From Bradyrhizobium commune (lineage in GTDB: Bacteria; Pseudomonadota; Alphaproteobacteria; Rhizobiales; Xanthobacteraceae): a DNA stretch of 64,000 nucleotides. Position 1 is the first letter of the stretch; each line of letters begins with the position of its first letter. The translations under genes and the position numbers were made by a program. Location: the NCBI RefSeq assembly GCF_015624505.1, contig NZ_CP061379.1, positions 6,386,001 to 6,450,000 on the forward strand, given 5' to 3'. This document shows, in pieces, positions 17,248 through 26,790 of the stretch. The notes under the pieces are model-generated. The model did not search any database, was not told the DNA's origin, and was given only the letters and a program-made list of their open reading frames with translations.

Positions 17248-18858
17248 TCAACTCCGAGGCGGGCTGAAGATGTCTGTCACCGCATCGTCGACCGCGATAT
17301 CGACCAGCGCGGGACCATTCGCCGCCAGCGCGGCGCCAAGGATGCGGTCCAGATGCTCGGCTTCCGTCACGCGCTGACCCGGACAGCCAAGTCCTTTGGC
17401 GAGAGCGACAAAGTCGAGCCCGGGCAGGTCGATGCCGGGTGGACGATGCGCCTGCATGATCTGGCTGAAGGCGCGCATCGCGCCATATCCGGAGTTGTTC
17501 ATCACGACGAATGTGATGGGAAGCCCGCGTTGTGCCGCGGTCCAGATCGCCTGGATGCAATACATCGCCGACCCGTCGCCGATCAGGCACACGATGCGGC
17601 GGCCCGGCCTCGCCAAGGCAATACCGACCGAGGCCGGCAGACTGTACCCGAGCCCGCCGCTCGCCATCGTGTAGAAGCTGTCCGCTCCAGACCTCGGCAA
17701 GTATTGCTGGATCGCAGGTCGGTGCGACGGAGCCTCCTCCACCATGATGGCATCTTCCGGCATCAGCGCCGACAGACGGCTAAGCGCGTAGGCTGGAGGA
17801 ATGGGATTCATGGCCGCGGGAACGGCGGGCGTCGGGCGTGCGGCGCGCTGCTCGCGGTCCACGATGTCCGGCAACGCCGGCAGGAGTGCACCGAGCGCCT
17901 TGGGGAGCGTTCCGATGACGGTCTCGCCGACAGGCGCGGACGCGGCCTCAGTCGGATCATCCGTGATCTGCCAGACCGGCGTACCGTCGTTGAGCACGTC
18001 GCATTGCCCCTCGACGTGGAACGTGAAGACGGGCGCCCCGAAGACGACGATCAGATCCGCACCACGCAACGCACGGGCGAGTCCGTCGGGTACCGCCGGA
18101 AGGAAGCCCGCGAATTGAGAGTGCCGTTCCGGAAAGCTCGATCGGCTCGACATCGGGCTTGCCCAGACAGCTGCCCTCGCCCGCTCCGCGACGGCCACCA
18201 TCTGTTCGACGCAGCCGCTACGATCGACCTCGGGTCCGATCACGAAAGCCGGCTTGCTGGCCGCACCGATCGCCGCCGCCAGCCGAACGACCGCGGCCGG
18301 ATCCGGGGCAAATTCAGTTGCAATGCTCCGGACGGGTGGAAGCGCGCCAGGGCGCGCCCAGTCATCCGATGGCACGGACACGAATGATGGACCGCGCGGA
18401 TGCTGCATAGCGGTGAGGAAGGCCTGCGCAATCGCCGCGGGCACGTCCTCCGCCCGCGCCGGTTCCGAGCTCCATTTCACATAGGGTTTTGGAAACTGCT
18501 CGGCATCCTCGGCGAAGAGATAGGGGCGCATCCGAAGCAGGCTGCGCGCCTGCTGCCCCGCCGTGATGACGAGCGGGGTCTTGTTGCGGAACGCGGTGAA
18601 GAGGTTGCCGAGCGCGTGACCGAGCCCGGCAGCCGAATGCAGATTGACAAAGGCCGGGCGGCTGGTTGCTTGCGCGTAACCATCCGCCATCCCGACGACG
18701 CAGGCTTCCTGCAGCCCGAGCACATAGTCGATATCGGCCGGCCAGTCGTGCAGAAAGGAAAGCTCCGTCGATCCCGGATTGCCGAAGACCCGATCGACAC
18801 CGAATGAGCGAAGCACGCCGAGGGTCGCTTCCCGCACCGTTAGGATTTTTGGACTCAT
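17248..18858 (-). CDS. mdlC: Benzoylformate decarboxylase-like TPP enzyme
   Basis: About 536 residues. The N-terminal TPP domain has VFGNPGSTELSFL with the catalytic serine near residue 30, the cofactor glutamate in GLQEACVVGMADGYAQAT near 52, and the active-site histidine in NLHSAAGLGHALGNL near 75. The central domain keeps a histidine in GAPVFTFHVEG. The C-terminal domain has GDGSAMYCIQAIWTA and MNNSGYGAMRAF. These are the hallmarks of benzoylformate decarboxylase, which converts phenylglyoxylate to benzaldehyde in mandelate catabolism. Next upstream is an aldehyde dehydrogenase suited to oxidise the product. An earlier in-frame start at 18891 is possible. Confidence 0.88.
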   Translation of the reverse strand: MSPKILTVREATLGVLRSFGVDRVFGNPGSTELSFLHDWPADIDYVLGLQEACVVGMADGYAQATSRPAFVNLHSAAGLGHALGNLFTAFRNKTPLVITAGQQARSLLRMRPYLFAEDAEQFPKPYVKWSSEPARAEDVPAAIAQAFLTAMQHPRGPSFVSVPSDDWARPGALPPVRSIATEFAPDPAAVVRLAAAIGAASKPAFVIGPEVDRSGCVEQMVAVAERARAAVWASPMSSRSSFPERHSQFAGFLPAVPDGLARALRGADLIVVFGAPVFTFHVEGQCDVLNDGTPVWQITDDPTEAASAPVGETVIGTLPKALGALLPALPDIVDREQRAARPTPAVPAAMNPIPPAYALSRLSALMPEDAIMVEEAPSHRPAIQQYLPRSGADSFYTMASGGLGYSLPASVGIALARPGRRIVCLIGDGSAMYCIQAIWTAAQRGLPITFVVMNNSGYGAMRAFSQIMQAHRPPGIDLPGLDFVALAKGLGCPGQRVTEAEHLDRILGAALAANGPALVDIAVDDAVTDIFSPPRS

Positions 18859-18900
18859 GAGCCGGTTTTCTGGCGTGGCTTCGCTTCGCATCGGACGCGA

Positions 18901-20349
18901 TCAGAACGGGTAATGCTGAGGCTGCGTCTCGATGGTGATCCAGCGCAAATCCGTGAATTCAGCGATCCCGGCCTGGCCGCCGAAGCGGCCGTATCCCGAT
19001 CCCTTCATGCCGCCGAACGGCATCTGGGCCTCATCGTGCACCGTCGGTCCATTGACGTGACAGATGCCGCTCTCGATGCGTTGCGCCACCGTGAGCGCGC
19101 GCGCAACGTCCCGACCGAACACGGCGGCCGAAAGCCCATACTCCGTATCGTTGGCAAGTCGGACCGCATCATCCACGCCGCGCGCCCTTATCACCGACAC
19201 CACGGGCCCGAAGCTCTCTTCGGTATAGATCCGCATGCCGGGCGCAACACGATCGAGAACCGTCGCCGGCACGACCGTGCCGACGCGCTCTCCGCCCGCA
19301 AGCTTGACTGCGCCTTTTTCAACGGCGTCATCGATCAGATCGACGACATTTCGTGCGGGAGGCTCATCAATCATGGAGCCGATGACCACCGGACCCGATC
19401 GGGGGTCGCCGGCCGGAAGCGACTTTGCCTTTTTGGCGAGCTTCTCGACGAAGTGATCGGCGACCACCTCGTCGACGATCACGCGCTCCGTCGACATGCA
19501 GACCTGGCCCTGGTTGATGAAGGCACCAAACGCCACGGCGGCGACTGCGGCGTCGAGATCGGCATCATCGAGCACAAGCAGAGGTGCTTTGCCGCCGAGC
19601 TCGAGCAGCACGGGCTTGAGTTGCCGTCCGGCGAGCTCGGCAATGACGCGGCCGACGCGGGTCGAGCCCGTGAAGTTGATCCGTCTCACGGCGGGATGTG
19701 CGATGAGACGCTCGACGATGGCGGGCGCATCAGTCGGCGCATTGGTCACGACGTTCACGACCCCGGGCGGGAATCCGGCGTCCCTGAACACCTCGCCGAT
19801 CAGGCGATGCGTTGCCGGACAGATTTCAGAGGCCTTGAGCACGACGGTATTCCCGCAAGCCAGTGGCGTCGCCACCGCGCGGACGCCCAGGATGATCGGG
19901 GCGTTCCAGGGCGCAATCCCCAGGCACACGCCGGCCGGCTGGCGAACAGCCATGGCGATACATCCGGGCTTATCGGACGGGATCACTTCGCCGGCGACCT
20001 GCGTGGTGAGCGATGCCGCTTCGCGCAACATGCCGGTCGCGAGCTTCACGTTGAAGGCGGACCACACTTCGGTGGTGCCGGTTTCGGCCATCATGATCGC
20101 GACGAACGCGTCGCGTTTGGCCTCGAGCACATCGGCGGCTTTCAGCAACAGTCCGCGCCGCGCGTTTGGGCCGAGCGCAGACCACCCCGGCAACGCGGCC
20201 GAAGCCGCCGCCACCGCCGCATCAGCATCCAAAACCGTCGCCGCCGCAGCCTTGCTCGCGACCTCTTTGGACAGCGGATTGCGGCGTTCAAAGACCTTAC
20301 CGCCGCTTGCTGCCAGATCGTTCCCCTTGATCAGAAGCTTGACGTCCAT
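18901..20349 (-). CDS. Aldehyde dehydrogenase (benzaldehyde/salicylaldehyde/vanillin type)
   Basis: A 482-residue NAD(P)-dependent dehydrogenase. Seen are the coenzyme motif INFTGSTRVGRVIAELA, the catalytic glutamate in LLELGGKAPLLVL near residue 250 and the catalytic cysteine in NQGQVCMSTERV near 284. The N-terminus (LLIKGNDLAASGG) and overall pattern resemble aromatic aldehyde dehydrogenases such as NahF. The start follows GGGAGG. Placed between the decarboxylase and transporter genes, it should oxidise the aromatic aldehyde to the acid. Confidence 0.92.
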   Translation of the reverse strand: MDVKLLIKGNDLAASGGKVFERRNPLSKEVASKAAAATVLDADAAVAAASAALPGWSALGPNARRGLLLKAADVLEAKRDAFVAIMMAETGTTEVWSAFNVKLATGMLREAASLTTQVAGEVIPSDKPGCIAMAVRQPAGVCLGIAPWNAPIILGVRAVATPLACGNTVVLKASEICPATHRLIGEVFRDAGFPPGVVNVVTNAPTDAPAIVERLIAHPAVRRINFTGSTRVGRVIAELAGRQLKPVLLELGGKAPLLVLDDADLDAAVAAVAFGAFINQGQVCMSTERVIVDEVVADHFVEKLAKKAKSLPAGDPRSGPVVIGSMIDEPPARNVVDLIDDAVEKGAVKLAGGERVGTVVPATVLDRVAPGMRIYTEESFGPVVSVIRARGVDDAVRLANDTEYGLSAAVFGRDVARALTVAQRIESGICHVNGPTVHDEAQMPFGGMKGSGYGRFGGQAGIAEFTDLRWITIETQPQHYPF

Positions 20350-20378
20350 GATGAACCTCCCTTGTATCGCGGACGGAC

Positions 20379-21704
20379 TTAGCCGAGCAGCCGCGATTTG
20401 CTGGTTTCTTGCGCAAAGCTGAGCGCGATCACTGCGGCGAGTGCGAGCGCCACGTAGTATCCGCTAATCGCGTAGACGGTCCCTGTCTGCGCAAACAGGC
20501 TGGTGGCGACAAGCGGCGCGATCCCTGCGCCGAACACCGTTCCGAACTGCTTTCCAATCGAAACGCCGGTGAAGCGGATCCGCGTCGGAAACAACTCAGG
20601 GAAATAGCTTCCTTCGGTGCTGAACATAAGTGGGTGAATCACCCCGGCGGCAAGCACCACCGCGGCCGTCACCAGCAGCGGTTCGCGCGTCGCCACCGCG
20701 TGGTAGAACGCAAGCATCGAGACGGCGGCGAGCACAACGCCCGCCAGGAATATCCGCTTCCGTCCGATCCGGTCGGACCAGACGCCGATGAGAGGCATTG
20801 CAATGAGGGCGACCAGGTTGGCCAGAAGTACGGCCCGCGTAATCACGTCCTTCTGAACGCCGAACTGGCGCGTGGCGAAAGATATCGTGAAGATCGCCGT
20901 CAGATAGAAGTAGGACGTCTGAGCCACCTCTGCGAAGAGGACGATGATAATGGACCGCCAGTGGCTCTTAAGCGCCTCAATGGCGGGCACTGTTGCAGCC
21001 TCGGGCGCCTCGCGAAACGTCGTGCTCTCTTCGATACGAAGCCGCATGTAGACTCCAAGGGCCACGAGGACAGCACTGATCAGAAATGGAACGCGCCAAC
21101 CCCATGACAGCAGGTCCGCTTCCGGCAGACGCGAAATGGTCAACGCCGCAAACGAAGCGAGGACGACGCCGACTGATCCCGCAGCCTGAACCACGCCAGC
21201 GGAGAAACCGCGCCGGTTGCCCGGAGATGTCTCGATCGCCATGAGGATAGCCGCTGTCGATTCTCCGCCGAGCGCGAAGCCTTGAATGAAGCGCAGTGCC
21301 ACGAGGGCGATGGTGGCGATCGCTCCTGCGCTGCTATAGGTCGGCAGCAGCCCGATCGAAATCGTAGCCAGTCCCATCATGAGCAGTGTGCACAACAGGA
21401 CGGACTTGCGGCCCAAACGATCGCCGAAGTGTCCAAATACGAGGCCGCCGAGCGGCCGGGCCAGAAATCCGACGGCAAGCGTTGCGAACACCGCGATGGT
21501 GGCGGCCAATTGATCGAATTTCGGGAAGAAGAGCTGATCGAAGACCAGCGGGGCGATGAAACCGTAAACGAAGAAATCGTACCACTCGATGGCGGTTCCG
21601 ATGGTACCGGCAATCAGAATGCGCCGGCGGCTGCTCGCCGTCTGTTGAGAGCCGATGACGGCGCCTGCACGATCTTCGTAGCCCTCGAGTGTCCTGGTGG
21701 TCAC
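20379..21704 (-). CDS. MFS transporter, metabolite:H+ symporter (MHS) family
   Basis: A 441-residue inner-membrane protein with about twelve hydrophobic segments. Characteristic motifs are GTAIEWYDFFVYGFIAPLVF in the first helix, RPLGGLVFGHFGDRLGRK between helices 2 and 3, and GVWSDRIGRKR after helix 6-7. Members import dicarboxylic and aromatic acids with protons. The GTG start is preceded by a strong AGGAGG. Within this operon it probably imports the aromatic hydroxy or oxo acid. Confidence 0.93.
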   Translation of the reverse strand: MTTRTLEGYEDRAGAVIGSQQTASSRRRILIAGTIGTAIEWYDFFVYGFIAPLVFDQLFFPKFDQLAATIAVFATLAVGFLARPLGGLVFGHFGDRLGRKSVLLCTLLMMGLATISIGLLPTYSSAGAIATIALVALRFIQGFALGGESTAAILMAIETSPGNRRGFSAGVVQAAGSVGVVLASFAALTISRLPEADLLSWGWRVPFLISAVLVALGVYMRLRIEESTTFREAPEAATVPAIEALKSHWRSIIIVLFAEVAQTSYFYLTAIFTISFATRQFGVQKDVITRAVLLANLVALIAMPLIGVWSDRIGRKRIFLAGVVLAAVSMLAFYHAVATREPLLVTAAVVLAAGVIHPLMFSTEGSYFPELFPTRIRFTGVSIGKQFGTVFGAGIAPLVATSLFAQTGTVYAISGYYVALALAAVIALSFAQETSKSRLLG

Positions 21705-21787
21705 GTATCCTCCTCATGTGCAATTATTGCTTTTGTTACTTGTGACCGGCACGGCCGCACCTCGCGTGCGGCGAATGCAGATATCGA

Positions 21788-23476
21788 TCAACTCGCCAGG
21801 CGTGCATGATCGCTCGTCGTGAGCCCGAGCGCACGGGCAAGGACGCGCTCGAGCATTCCCGCCTGTGACGCGCTGCCGCGCCAGGCCACTATCTGATCGG
21901 GACGGATCAGGGCGAGATCGGCCTCATAAAGATCGCGCAACCGCCTTGGCAGAGTGACGAGCTTCAGATCGGCCCCGAGCGCCCGCGCAGCTTCGCTCAA
22001 CCGACCTTTGGCGGATACGACGTCATCGAATTGCAGCAGTGTCCATTCGAAGCCGAACAGATCGTACAAGGACACGCCGTCCTCGAGCCACGCATGTGGT
22101 GCACGGCCTCCGGGACAGGCGGTCGGAACGTAGACATTAGCGGCGTCCGGCGGCGGCAGGCCGCCGTCGGACACGATGATTGGCGAGCCGTCGTAGCGTC
22201 CGCCGAACGTGACACCGGGTATGTTGAATTCGGCCTGGGCATGCTGTTCGAGATAGGTGCCCGCCGCACGTCTTGCTTCGCCGCCCGCCTCTGTGGAGTC
22301 CTCGATCTCCGGCGCGGGCGCAAAGAGACCAAGCGAGTCGGCGAACCTGCCCGCATAGTCGGTGTTGCGAAGCGCCACCGGACGACGTTCGACTGCGTAG
22401 CTGTCGAGGAGCGCAGCCGGGCTGATACCCTTGACGACGCTCGCGAGCTTCCAGCCCAGATTGACCGCATCTTCGATCGCGGTGTTGTAGCCGAGCCCGC
22501 CGGTCGGGGTAAACAGATGCGCCGCGTCTCCGCCAAGAAAGACCCTGCCGCGCTGCATCCCCTCGGCCACCAATGCATGTCCGGCGGTCCAGGTTAGGAA
22601 GGACAGCACTTCGCATTCAATCGGGCTGCCGCATGCGCGCTGGAAGGCCGCCTTCGCCTCGACGGCGGTGATCGCGCTCTCATCCTCTCCGGGCCGAAGC
22701 TGGGTGTGGAACGCAAATTCGTCGCGCCCGTTGACCGAAGCCATGAACGCCCGACGATCACCATTGAAACAGTTGTACATCCACGCCTTGGCGTGCGGGA
22801 TGCTCGCGTAGAAATCCGGCGAACGGAGATAGACGGCCAGCATCCGGCCGCCCATGAAATCGCGTTGGGTGCCCGTCCTGCCGCCGTAGGAAATGCCAAG
22901 CGACTGCCGGACCATCGAGCGTGGTCCGTCGGCGCCGACCAGGAAGTCGGCGCGAACCGAAACGCGGCGGCCATCGTCAAGGCACTCGATTTCACCAATG
23001 ACACCGTCGTCGCGTTCGACATAGCTGATGAGACGGTGGCCATAGTGGAGCTGTATTCCAGGGAGCCGCTCGGCATGCCGGCGCAGGACCGCCTCGACAT
23101 ATTTCTGCGAGACGCGATGGGGCAGCTCGGCGGCGCTCCAGGAGCCGGACATGCCTTTGACCAGTTCGGTCGCGCGCGCCGAAGACGGCAGTCGAAACCG
23201 CGCCAGCTCGTAACCGGTGTAGCGGGTGAAGTAAGCGACGTCCGTTGGATAGTCGGCGGGTAAACCGGCCTGCCTAATTTCGTCTGCGAGACCCAAACGC
23301 CGATAGTGCTCCATTGAGCGGGCTTGAGTCGCATTGGCTTGCGGATTGAACGCAGTCCCGGGCTTCTCATCCACCAGGATGGCGGAAGCGCCGCGCCGGC
23401 CGAGCTCGTTGGCCAACATAAGACCGCAGGGGCCACCGCCAGCGATCAGCACTGAGACCGTCAGACGTGGATTCAA
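21788..23476 (-). CDS. FAD-dependent aromatic monooxygenase (PHBH/MhpA-like)
   Basis: A 562-residue class A flavoprotein monooxygenase. Motifs in order are the dinucleotide fold VLIAGGGPCGLMLANELG, the DG motif DFLVGADGPRSMVR near residue 185, and the GD motif VFLGGDAAHLFTPTGGLGYN near 300. The C-terminal thioredoxin-like domain (about residues 430-562) is as in phenol hydroxylase and MhpA. The likely start is TTG at 23476 with GGGAG upstream. It probably hydroxylates the aromatic acid produced by the downstream enzymes, which is inference. Confidence 0.9.
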   Translation of the reverse strand: MNPRLTVSVLIAGGGPCGLMLANELGRRGASAILVDEKPGTAFNPQANATQARSMEHYRRLGLADEIRQAGLPADYPTDVAYFTRYTGYELARFRLPSSARATELVKGMSGSWSAAELPHRVSQKYVEAVLRRHAERLPGIQLHYGHRLISYVERDDGVIGEIECLDDGRRVSVRADFLVGADGPRSMVRQSLGISYGGRTGTQRDFMGGRMLAVYLRSPDFYASIPHAKAWMYNCFNGDRRAFMASVNGRDEFAFHTQLRPGEDESAITAVEAKAAFQRACGSPIECEVLSFLTWTAGHALVAEGMQRGRVFLGGDAAHLFTPTGGLGYNTAIEDAVNLGWKLASVVKGISPAALLDSYAVERRPVALRNTDYAGRFADSLGLFAPAPEIEDSTEAGGEARRAAGTYLEQHAQAEFNIPGVTFGGRYDGSPIIVSDGGLPPPDAANVYVPTACPGGRAPHAWLEDGVSLYDLFGFEWTLLQFDDVVSAKGRLSEAARALGADLKLVTLPRRLRDLYEADLALIRPDQIVAWRGSASQAGMLERVLARALGLTTSDHARLAS

Positions 23477-23517
23477 GACGCTTCTCCCTACCAGGCATTA
23501 TCTGCATGGTAAGGTAG

Positions 23518-23546
23518 CCTGACTACTTCGTCAACCGACCTGACTA
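23518..23546. promoter_or_regulatory. Two direct TAGTCAGG repeats before the monooxygenase operon
   Basis: On the minus strand TAGTCAGG occurs twice (complements of 23539-23546 and 23518-23525), exactly 21 bp apart, placing both copies on the same face of the helix. The first overlaps the stop codon of the upstream marR. The downstream copy is also part of a GTAG-N5-CTAC inverted repeat. It is a candidate regulatory site for the MarR protein or another activator. Confidence 0.45.
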
Positions 23547-24011
23547 ATCCAAATCTTCAAGGGTGTCGAATTTCGATCCGTAAGCTGCGAGCCCTTTTAG
23601 AATCGCAGCCATCGTTACCTTCCCGAGTTCGGCACGCATCTCTCGCTCGGCGACGTCCACGGCGTCGCGAAAAACATCCAACCAAACTAGACCGGCACGC
23701 GTAAACCTGACAATGCGGGCGCGCCGGTCAGTGGGATCAGCAACCCGCTCGACCAGCCCTAACTCCGTACATTGATCGATCAATTCGCCCATGGCTTGTT
23801 TGCTCATGGAAGCTCGCCGCGCGAGCTCGGTCAGCCGCGTCCCCTCCACGTCAAGATTGCGGGTCAGGCTCACGTGAGCAATGCGTGTCTCGGCATGACC
23901 GCTTGCGCTCATCAATTCGAGGACGCGAGCCTCGAAACGCCGTACCGCGTTGTTGAGAAGACGACCGACATTGGCGTGTCGCCACGCAGTCCCGGATTTG
24001 TTGGTTTTCAA
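23544..24011 (-). CDS. MarR-family transcriptional regulator
   Basis: A 155-residue winged-helix protein with LTELARRASMSKQAMGELID as the helix-turn-helix (residues about 70-90) and the basic wing VADPTDRRARIVRFTRAG. The start is TTG at 24011 with GGAAG upstream. It is first in a co-directional array running through monooxygenase, transporter, aldehyde dehydrogenase, decarboxylase and MetE-like genes, with 67 bases to the monooxygenase. It is the probable local repressor. Confidence 0.88.
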   Translation of the reverse strand: MKTNKSGTAWRHANVGRLLNNAVRRFEARVLELMSASGHAETRIAHVSLTRNLDVEGTRLTELARRASMSKQAMGELIDQCTELGLVERVADPTDRRARIVRFTRAGLVWLDVFRDAVDVAEREMRAELGKVTMAAILKGLAAYGSKFDTLEDLD

Positions 24012-24183
24012 GCGATCTTACTTCCGAATCGAAACGGCCCGAATCGCGCAAGCCTAACATATCCGCGCAGGCCGTTCTAAAAGGCAGGCTTGTCAACTCA
24101 GCGCGCCTACGCCGCAAAAGAATTGCGCTGGTCGAACACTTGACGATTTCCGAGGGGGCCGGAAATTGAGCTCCGGCTGGAGT

Positions 24184-25518
24184 TCACAGCGGGTGAGCTT
24201 CGGCTCTGGCCGTCTTCAGATTTGTCCTGCGATGGTCCCACTTGTAGGGAGACGGCGCGACTGTGGCGCGAATACGTTTCTGGCGCTTGCCCGGATTTCC
24301 CCAGATCACTTCGACCTCTGTACCAACTTCGCTCTTATCGAGGTCGATCACGCAATGCGACATCATCTGCCGGAATGTGAAACTGAAGCTGCGGGAGGTA
24401 GCCACCCCCACCTCCCTGTCCTTGGCAAGTACCGAATGCGCATCCATGCAGAATTGCTGCTGACGCGGCATGTCCATAAATTCGTAAGGCTCAGCGTCGG
24501 CTCTAAAGAGCGAGTTCTGAACATCCTGGCAGTCCTCGGCGCTCCAAATCAACGTCACGATTTTGCGCCGAGGATTTGCGATCTCGCGTTCCAAGGCCTC
24601 TCGACCATAGAAGTCGTGGTCGAACTTCACGTTCTTAGCCCATCCAAGATCAACGGGACTCCGGTACCAGGCGGACACGTGGTCGGCATGAAAACTTCCG
24701 TTCACCTTCAGACAACTATCGAGCGTCCACCGCCTGAACTTCAAGGTCCCAAGCCGCTCGCGTTTCGACAAGTCTTCGTAGAATTCGCTCTCACTCGGTT
24801 GGCAGACCGCAGGCAGATAATCGTGCGTGACGATCGGAAAGCACGTTTCAAGGTGATTGATCATCGCCGTACGAGAACCGCGGCGTCGGATGCCTGAAGC
24901 TCTTCCAGCGGATAGGATTGCCTCCCGCACGTCGTCCGCATGGACCAGAGGTCCTTGTAGTTCAAATCCGATCTCTGCAGCTGTCCCTTGCCGCAGAAAG
25001 AGCGTGGCATGACCCGCAACCGGGAACGAGTGCTGATGCATGAAGCGGACATCGCGAACGCGAGGACCAACAAGCTTCTCCAGTACCTCGAGCGAAGACA
25101 CTCCTTGGACCTGGAACTTGAACTTGCTGACGCGGTACTGCCACTGCGCGTTGTAACCGCCCTTCCGAAGCTGGTATTCGAGCCAAGTGGTAACCGGTCC
25201 GAGTGCCTGAAACTCAAACTCGTCAAGACCAAATCGCGTTAAAATGCCTTCTCCGATGATTTTGCCATCGCGGTTGCAGCAAATGATACGCTTGGCCTGC
25301 CCTATTTCGAATTTCGCAAAGCTGTTTACGGCGAAGCTAGAAAACAATGTCAAGGCGTCGGGACCCGAGACACGAAGCTCATCTAGGAAAGACCATTCGT
25401 CGAGATAACATCCCTTCTTCCAGGACTCGCTCTCGTCGATCCAATCCGTATATTCGAGGTTGCCCCAGCCGGCGATTGATGGAATTCCGATTCGAAGCTG
25501 TTCGACGGTCACGCTCAT
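24184..25518 (-). CDS. LigM/DesA-like tetrahydrofolate-dependent demethylase (GcvT fold), copy 1
   Basis: A 444-residue GcvT-fold protein. Features shared with the vanillate/3-O-methylgallate demethylase LigM are the N-terminal EYTDWIDESESWKKGCYLDE, GPDALTLFSSFAVNSFAKFE, SPVDLGWAKNVKFDHDFYGR near residue 300, and the C-terminal TVAPSPYKWDHR. These enzymes move a methyl group from a methoxyl oxygen to tetrahydrofolate. The ATG follows GGGAGGG. Upstream on the same strand is purU, 236 bases away, with a small CCGCC/GGCGG hairpin in between (25545-25557). It diverges from copy 2 at many positions, suggesting a different substrate. Confidence 0.85.
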   Translation of the reverse strand: MSVTVEQLRIGIPSIAGWGNLEYTDWIDESESWKKGCYLDEWSFLDELRVSGPDALTLFSSFAVNSFAKFEIGQAKRIICCNRDGKIIGEGILTRFGLDEFEFQALGPVTTWLEYQLRKGGYNAQWQYRVSKFKFQVQGVSSLEVLEKLVGPRVRDVRFMHQHSFPVAGHATLFLRQGTAAEIGFELQGPLVHADDVREAILSAGRASGIRRRGSRTAMINHLETCFPIVTHDYLPAVCQPSESEFYEDLSKRERLGTLKFRRWTLDSCLKVNGSFHADHVSAWYRSPVDLGWAKNVKFDHDFYGREALEREIANPRRKIVTLIWSAEDCQDVQNSLFRADAEPYEFMDMPRQQQFCMDAHSVLAKDREVGVATSRSFSFTFRQMMSHCVIDLDKSEVGTEVEVIWGNPGKRQKRIRATVAPSPYKWDHRRTNLKTARAEAHPL

Positions 25519-25754
25519 GGCGTCCCTCCCGATACTTTCCGCGACCGCCTCAGGCGGAACTTTCCACCTTCGAAATTTTGATCGGAAACGCGAAACGTTC
25601 GTCCTATCCGTTATGGTCGGCCTTGCTCATGTACCCACTGTTTGGATACCGACACGACACCGTCGCGGCATCCATTGGCGGATCGCGATAATGAACAGAG
25701 CCTCCCGGCGAGAGCATCGGCCGGCATGATCATTAGATTATCCATTCGCATGGG

Positions 25755-26624
25755 CTAGTCCGTGAACGCCACTGTCTTGCGGCCGTTCTGAATGACCCGG
25801 TTTTCCACGACATAGCGAACTGCGCGCGCCAGTACACGGCGCTCAATGTCCCGCCCCTTACGGACCAGATCGTCGGGCGTGTCCCGATGCGAGATACGCT
25901 CGACGTCCTGGTCGATGATCGGTCCCTCGTCGAGATCTGAGGTGACGAAGTGCGATGTCGCCCCGATAAGCTTGACGCCCCGTTCGTGCGCCTGGTGGTA
26001 GGGTTTGGCCCCCTTGAAACCAGGCAGGAAGGAGTGATGGATATTGATGCAACGACCGGCGAGCTTTGCAGCAAGCCCGTCCGAGAGGACCTGCATGTAA
26101 CGAGCTAAAACCACGAGTTCGGCGCCGGAACCTTGAACCACGCGCCAGATCTCCGCCTCCTGCTCGAGCTTGGTTACCTTGGTTACAGGAAGATGGTGAA
26201 ACGGCACGTCCTCCAGATCCTGGTGAGCGTAGGTTTCGCGCGGATGATTGGAAACGATTCCGACGACATCAATCGGCAACTCACCTGTCCGCCAGCGGTA
26301 AAGCAAGTCCACCAGGCAATGATCGGAGCGCGATACCAAGATCAGGACCTTGCGTCTGTGCGCGCGATCGTGAAGCGACCAGGACATCCCGAATTGCTGC
26401 GCTATCTCCGTGAACTGCTCCCGGAACGTGTTCGCATCCGAGTGTGATCCCTCTTCGATCGGATTGAAAACGATGCGCATGAAGAACCGTCCGGTCTCCA
26501 CATCGTCGAATTGATTGGCCTCGAGGATGTTGTACCCCGAGCGAAACAGGAATGCTGACACCCCGGCGACGATGCCGGGCTTGTCCTGGCAGGACAACGT
26601 CAGGATGTAGCAAGGTGAAGACAT
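25755..26624 (-). CDS. purU: Formyltetrahydrofolate deformylase
   Basis: A 289-residue protein with an N-terminal ACT domain ([20 protein letters not shown]) and a C-terminal formyltransferase-fold hydrolase with [10 protein letters not shown], the active-site [20 protein letters not shown] near residue 217, and [15 protein letters not shown]. It hydrolyses 10-formyl-tetrahydrofolate to formate and tetrahydrofolate. The ATG at 26624 follows GAGGGAG. It lies between two demethylase genes, so its local job is probably to regenerate tetrahydrofolate and release the carbon as formate rather than to serve purine synthesis. Confidence 0.94.
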   Translation of the reverse strand: MSSPCYILTLSCQDKPGIVAGVSAFLFRSGYNILEANQFDDVETGRFFMRIVFNPIEEGSHSDANTFREQFTEIAQQFGMSWSLHDRAHRRKVLILVSRSDHCLVDLLYRWRTGELPIDVVGIVSNHPRETYAHQDLEDVPFHHLPVTKVTKLEQEAEIWRVVQGSGAELVVLARYMQVLSDGLAAKLAGRCINIHHSFLPGFKGAKPYHQAHERGVKLIGATSHFVTSDLDEGPIIDQDVERISHRDTPDDLVRKGRDIERRVLARAVRYVVENRVIQNGRKTVAFTD

Positions 26625-26641
26625 TGTGACTCCCTCGTGTC

Positions 26642-26746
26642 TTAGCGGACGCAAGCGGTGAGCAAGCGCACACCGTCACCGACGAACTGGATGGTCATTT
26701 CCGCGATACTTCCAGGCCGGAGTCGGACGGACGGCAAATCTCTCAT
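26642..26746 (-). CDS. Possible 34-residue small protein upstream of purU
   Basis: A short frame, [20 protein letters not shown] and onward, starts with ATG at 26746 behind a good GAGGAAG site and stops 17 bases before purU. No family is recognised. It could be a small protein, a translated leader affecting purU, or chance. Confidence 0.3.
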   Translation of the reverse strand: MRDLPSVRLRPGSIAEMTIQFVGDGVRLLTACVR

Positions 26747-26790
26747 GGAACTCTTCCTCAACTCGCCTCTTGCTGATCTGGTATTCTCAA

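Noticed and set aside
17017..18387. Plus-strand open frame of 456 codons
   Set aside because: Antisense to the benzoylformate decarboxylase and MetE-like genes, with arginine-rich, motif-free translation.
18913..20382. Long plus-strand open frame of 489 codons
   Set aside because: It is the antisense shadow of the aldehyde dehydrogenase gene. The minus-strand product has complete catalytic motifs; the plus-strand translation is rich in Arg and His and has none.
25519..25754. Possible folate riboswitch ahead of the first LigM-like gene
   Set aside because: Only one small CCGCC/GGCGG hairpin is visible. I could not recognise a known tetrahydrofolate riboswitch pattern.
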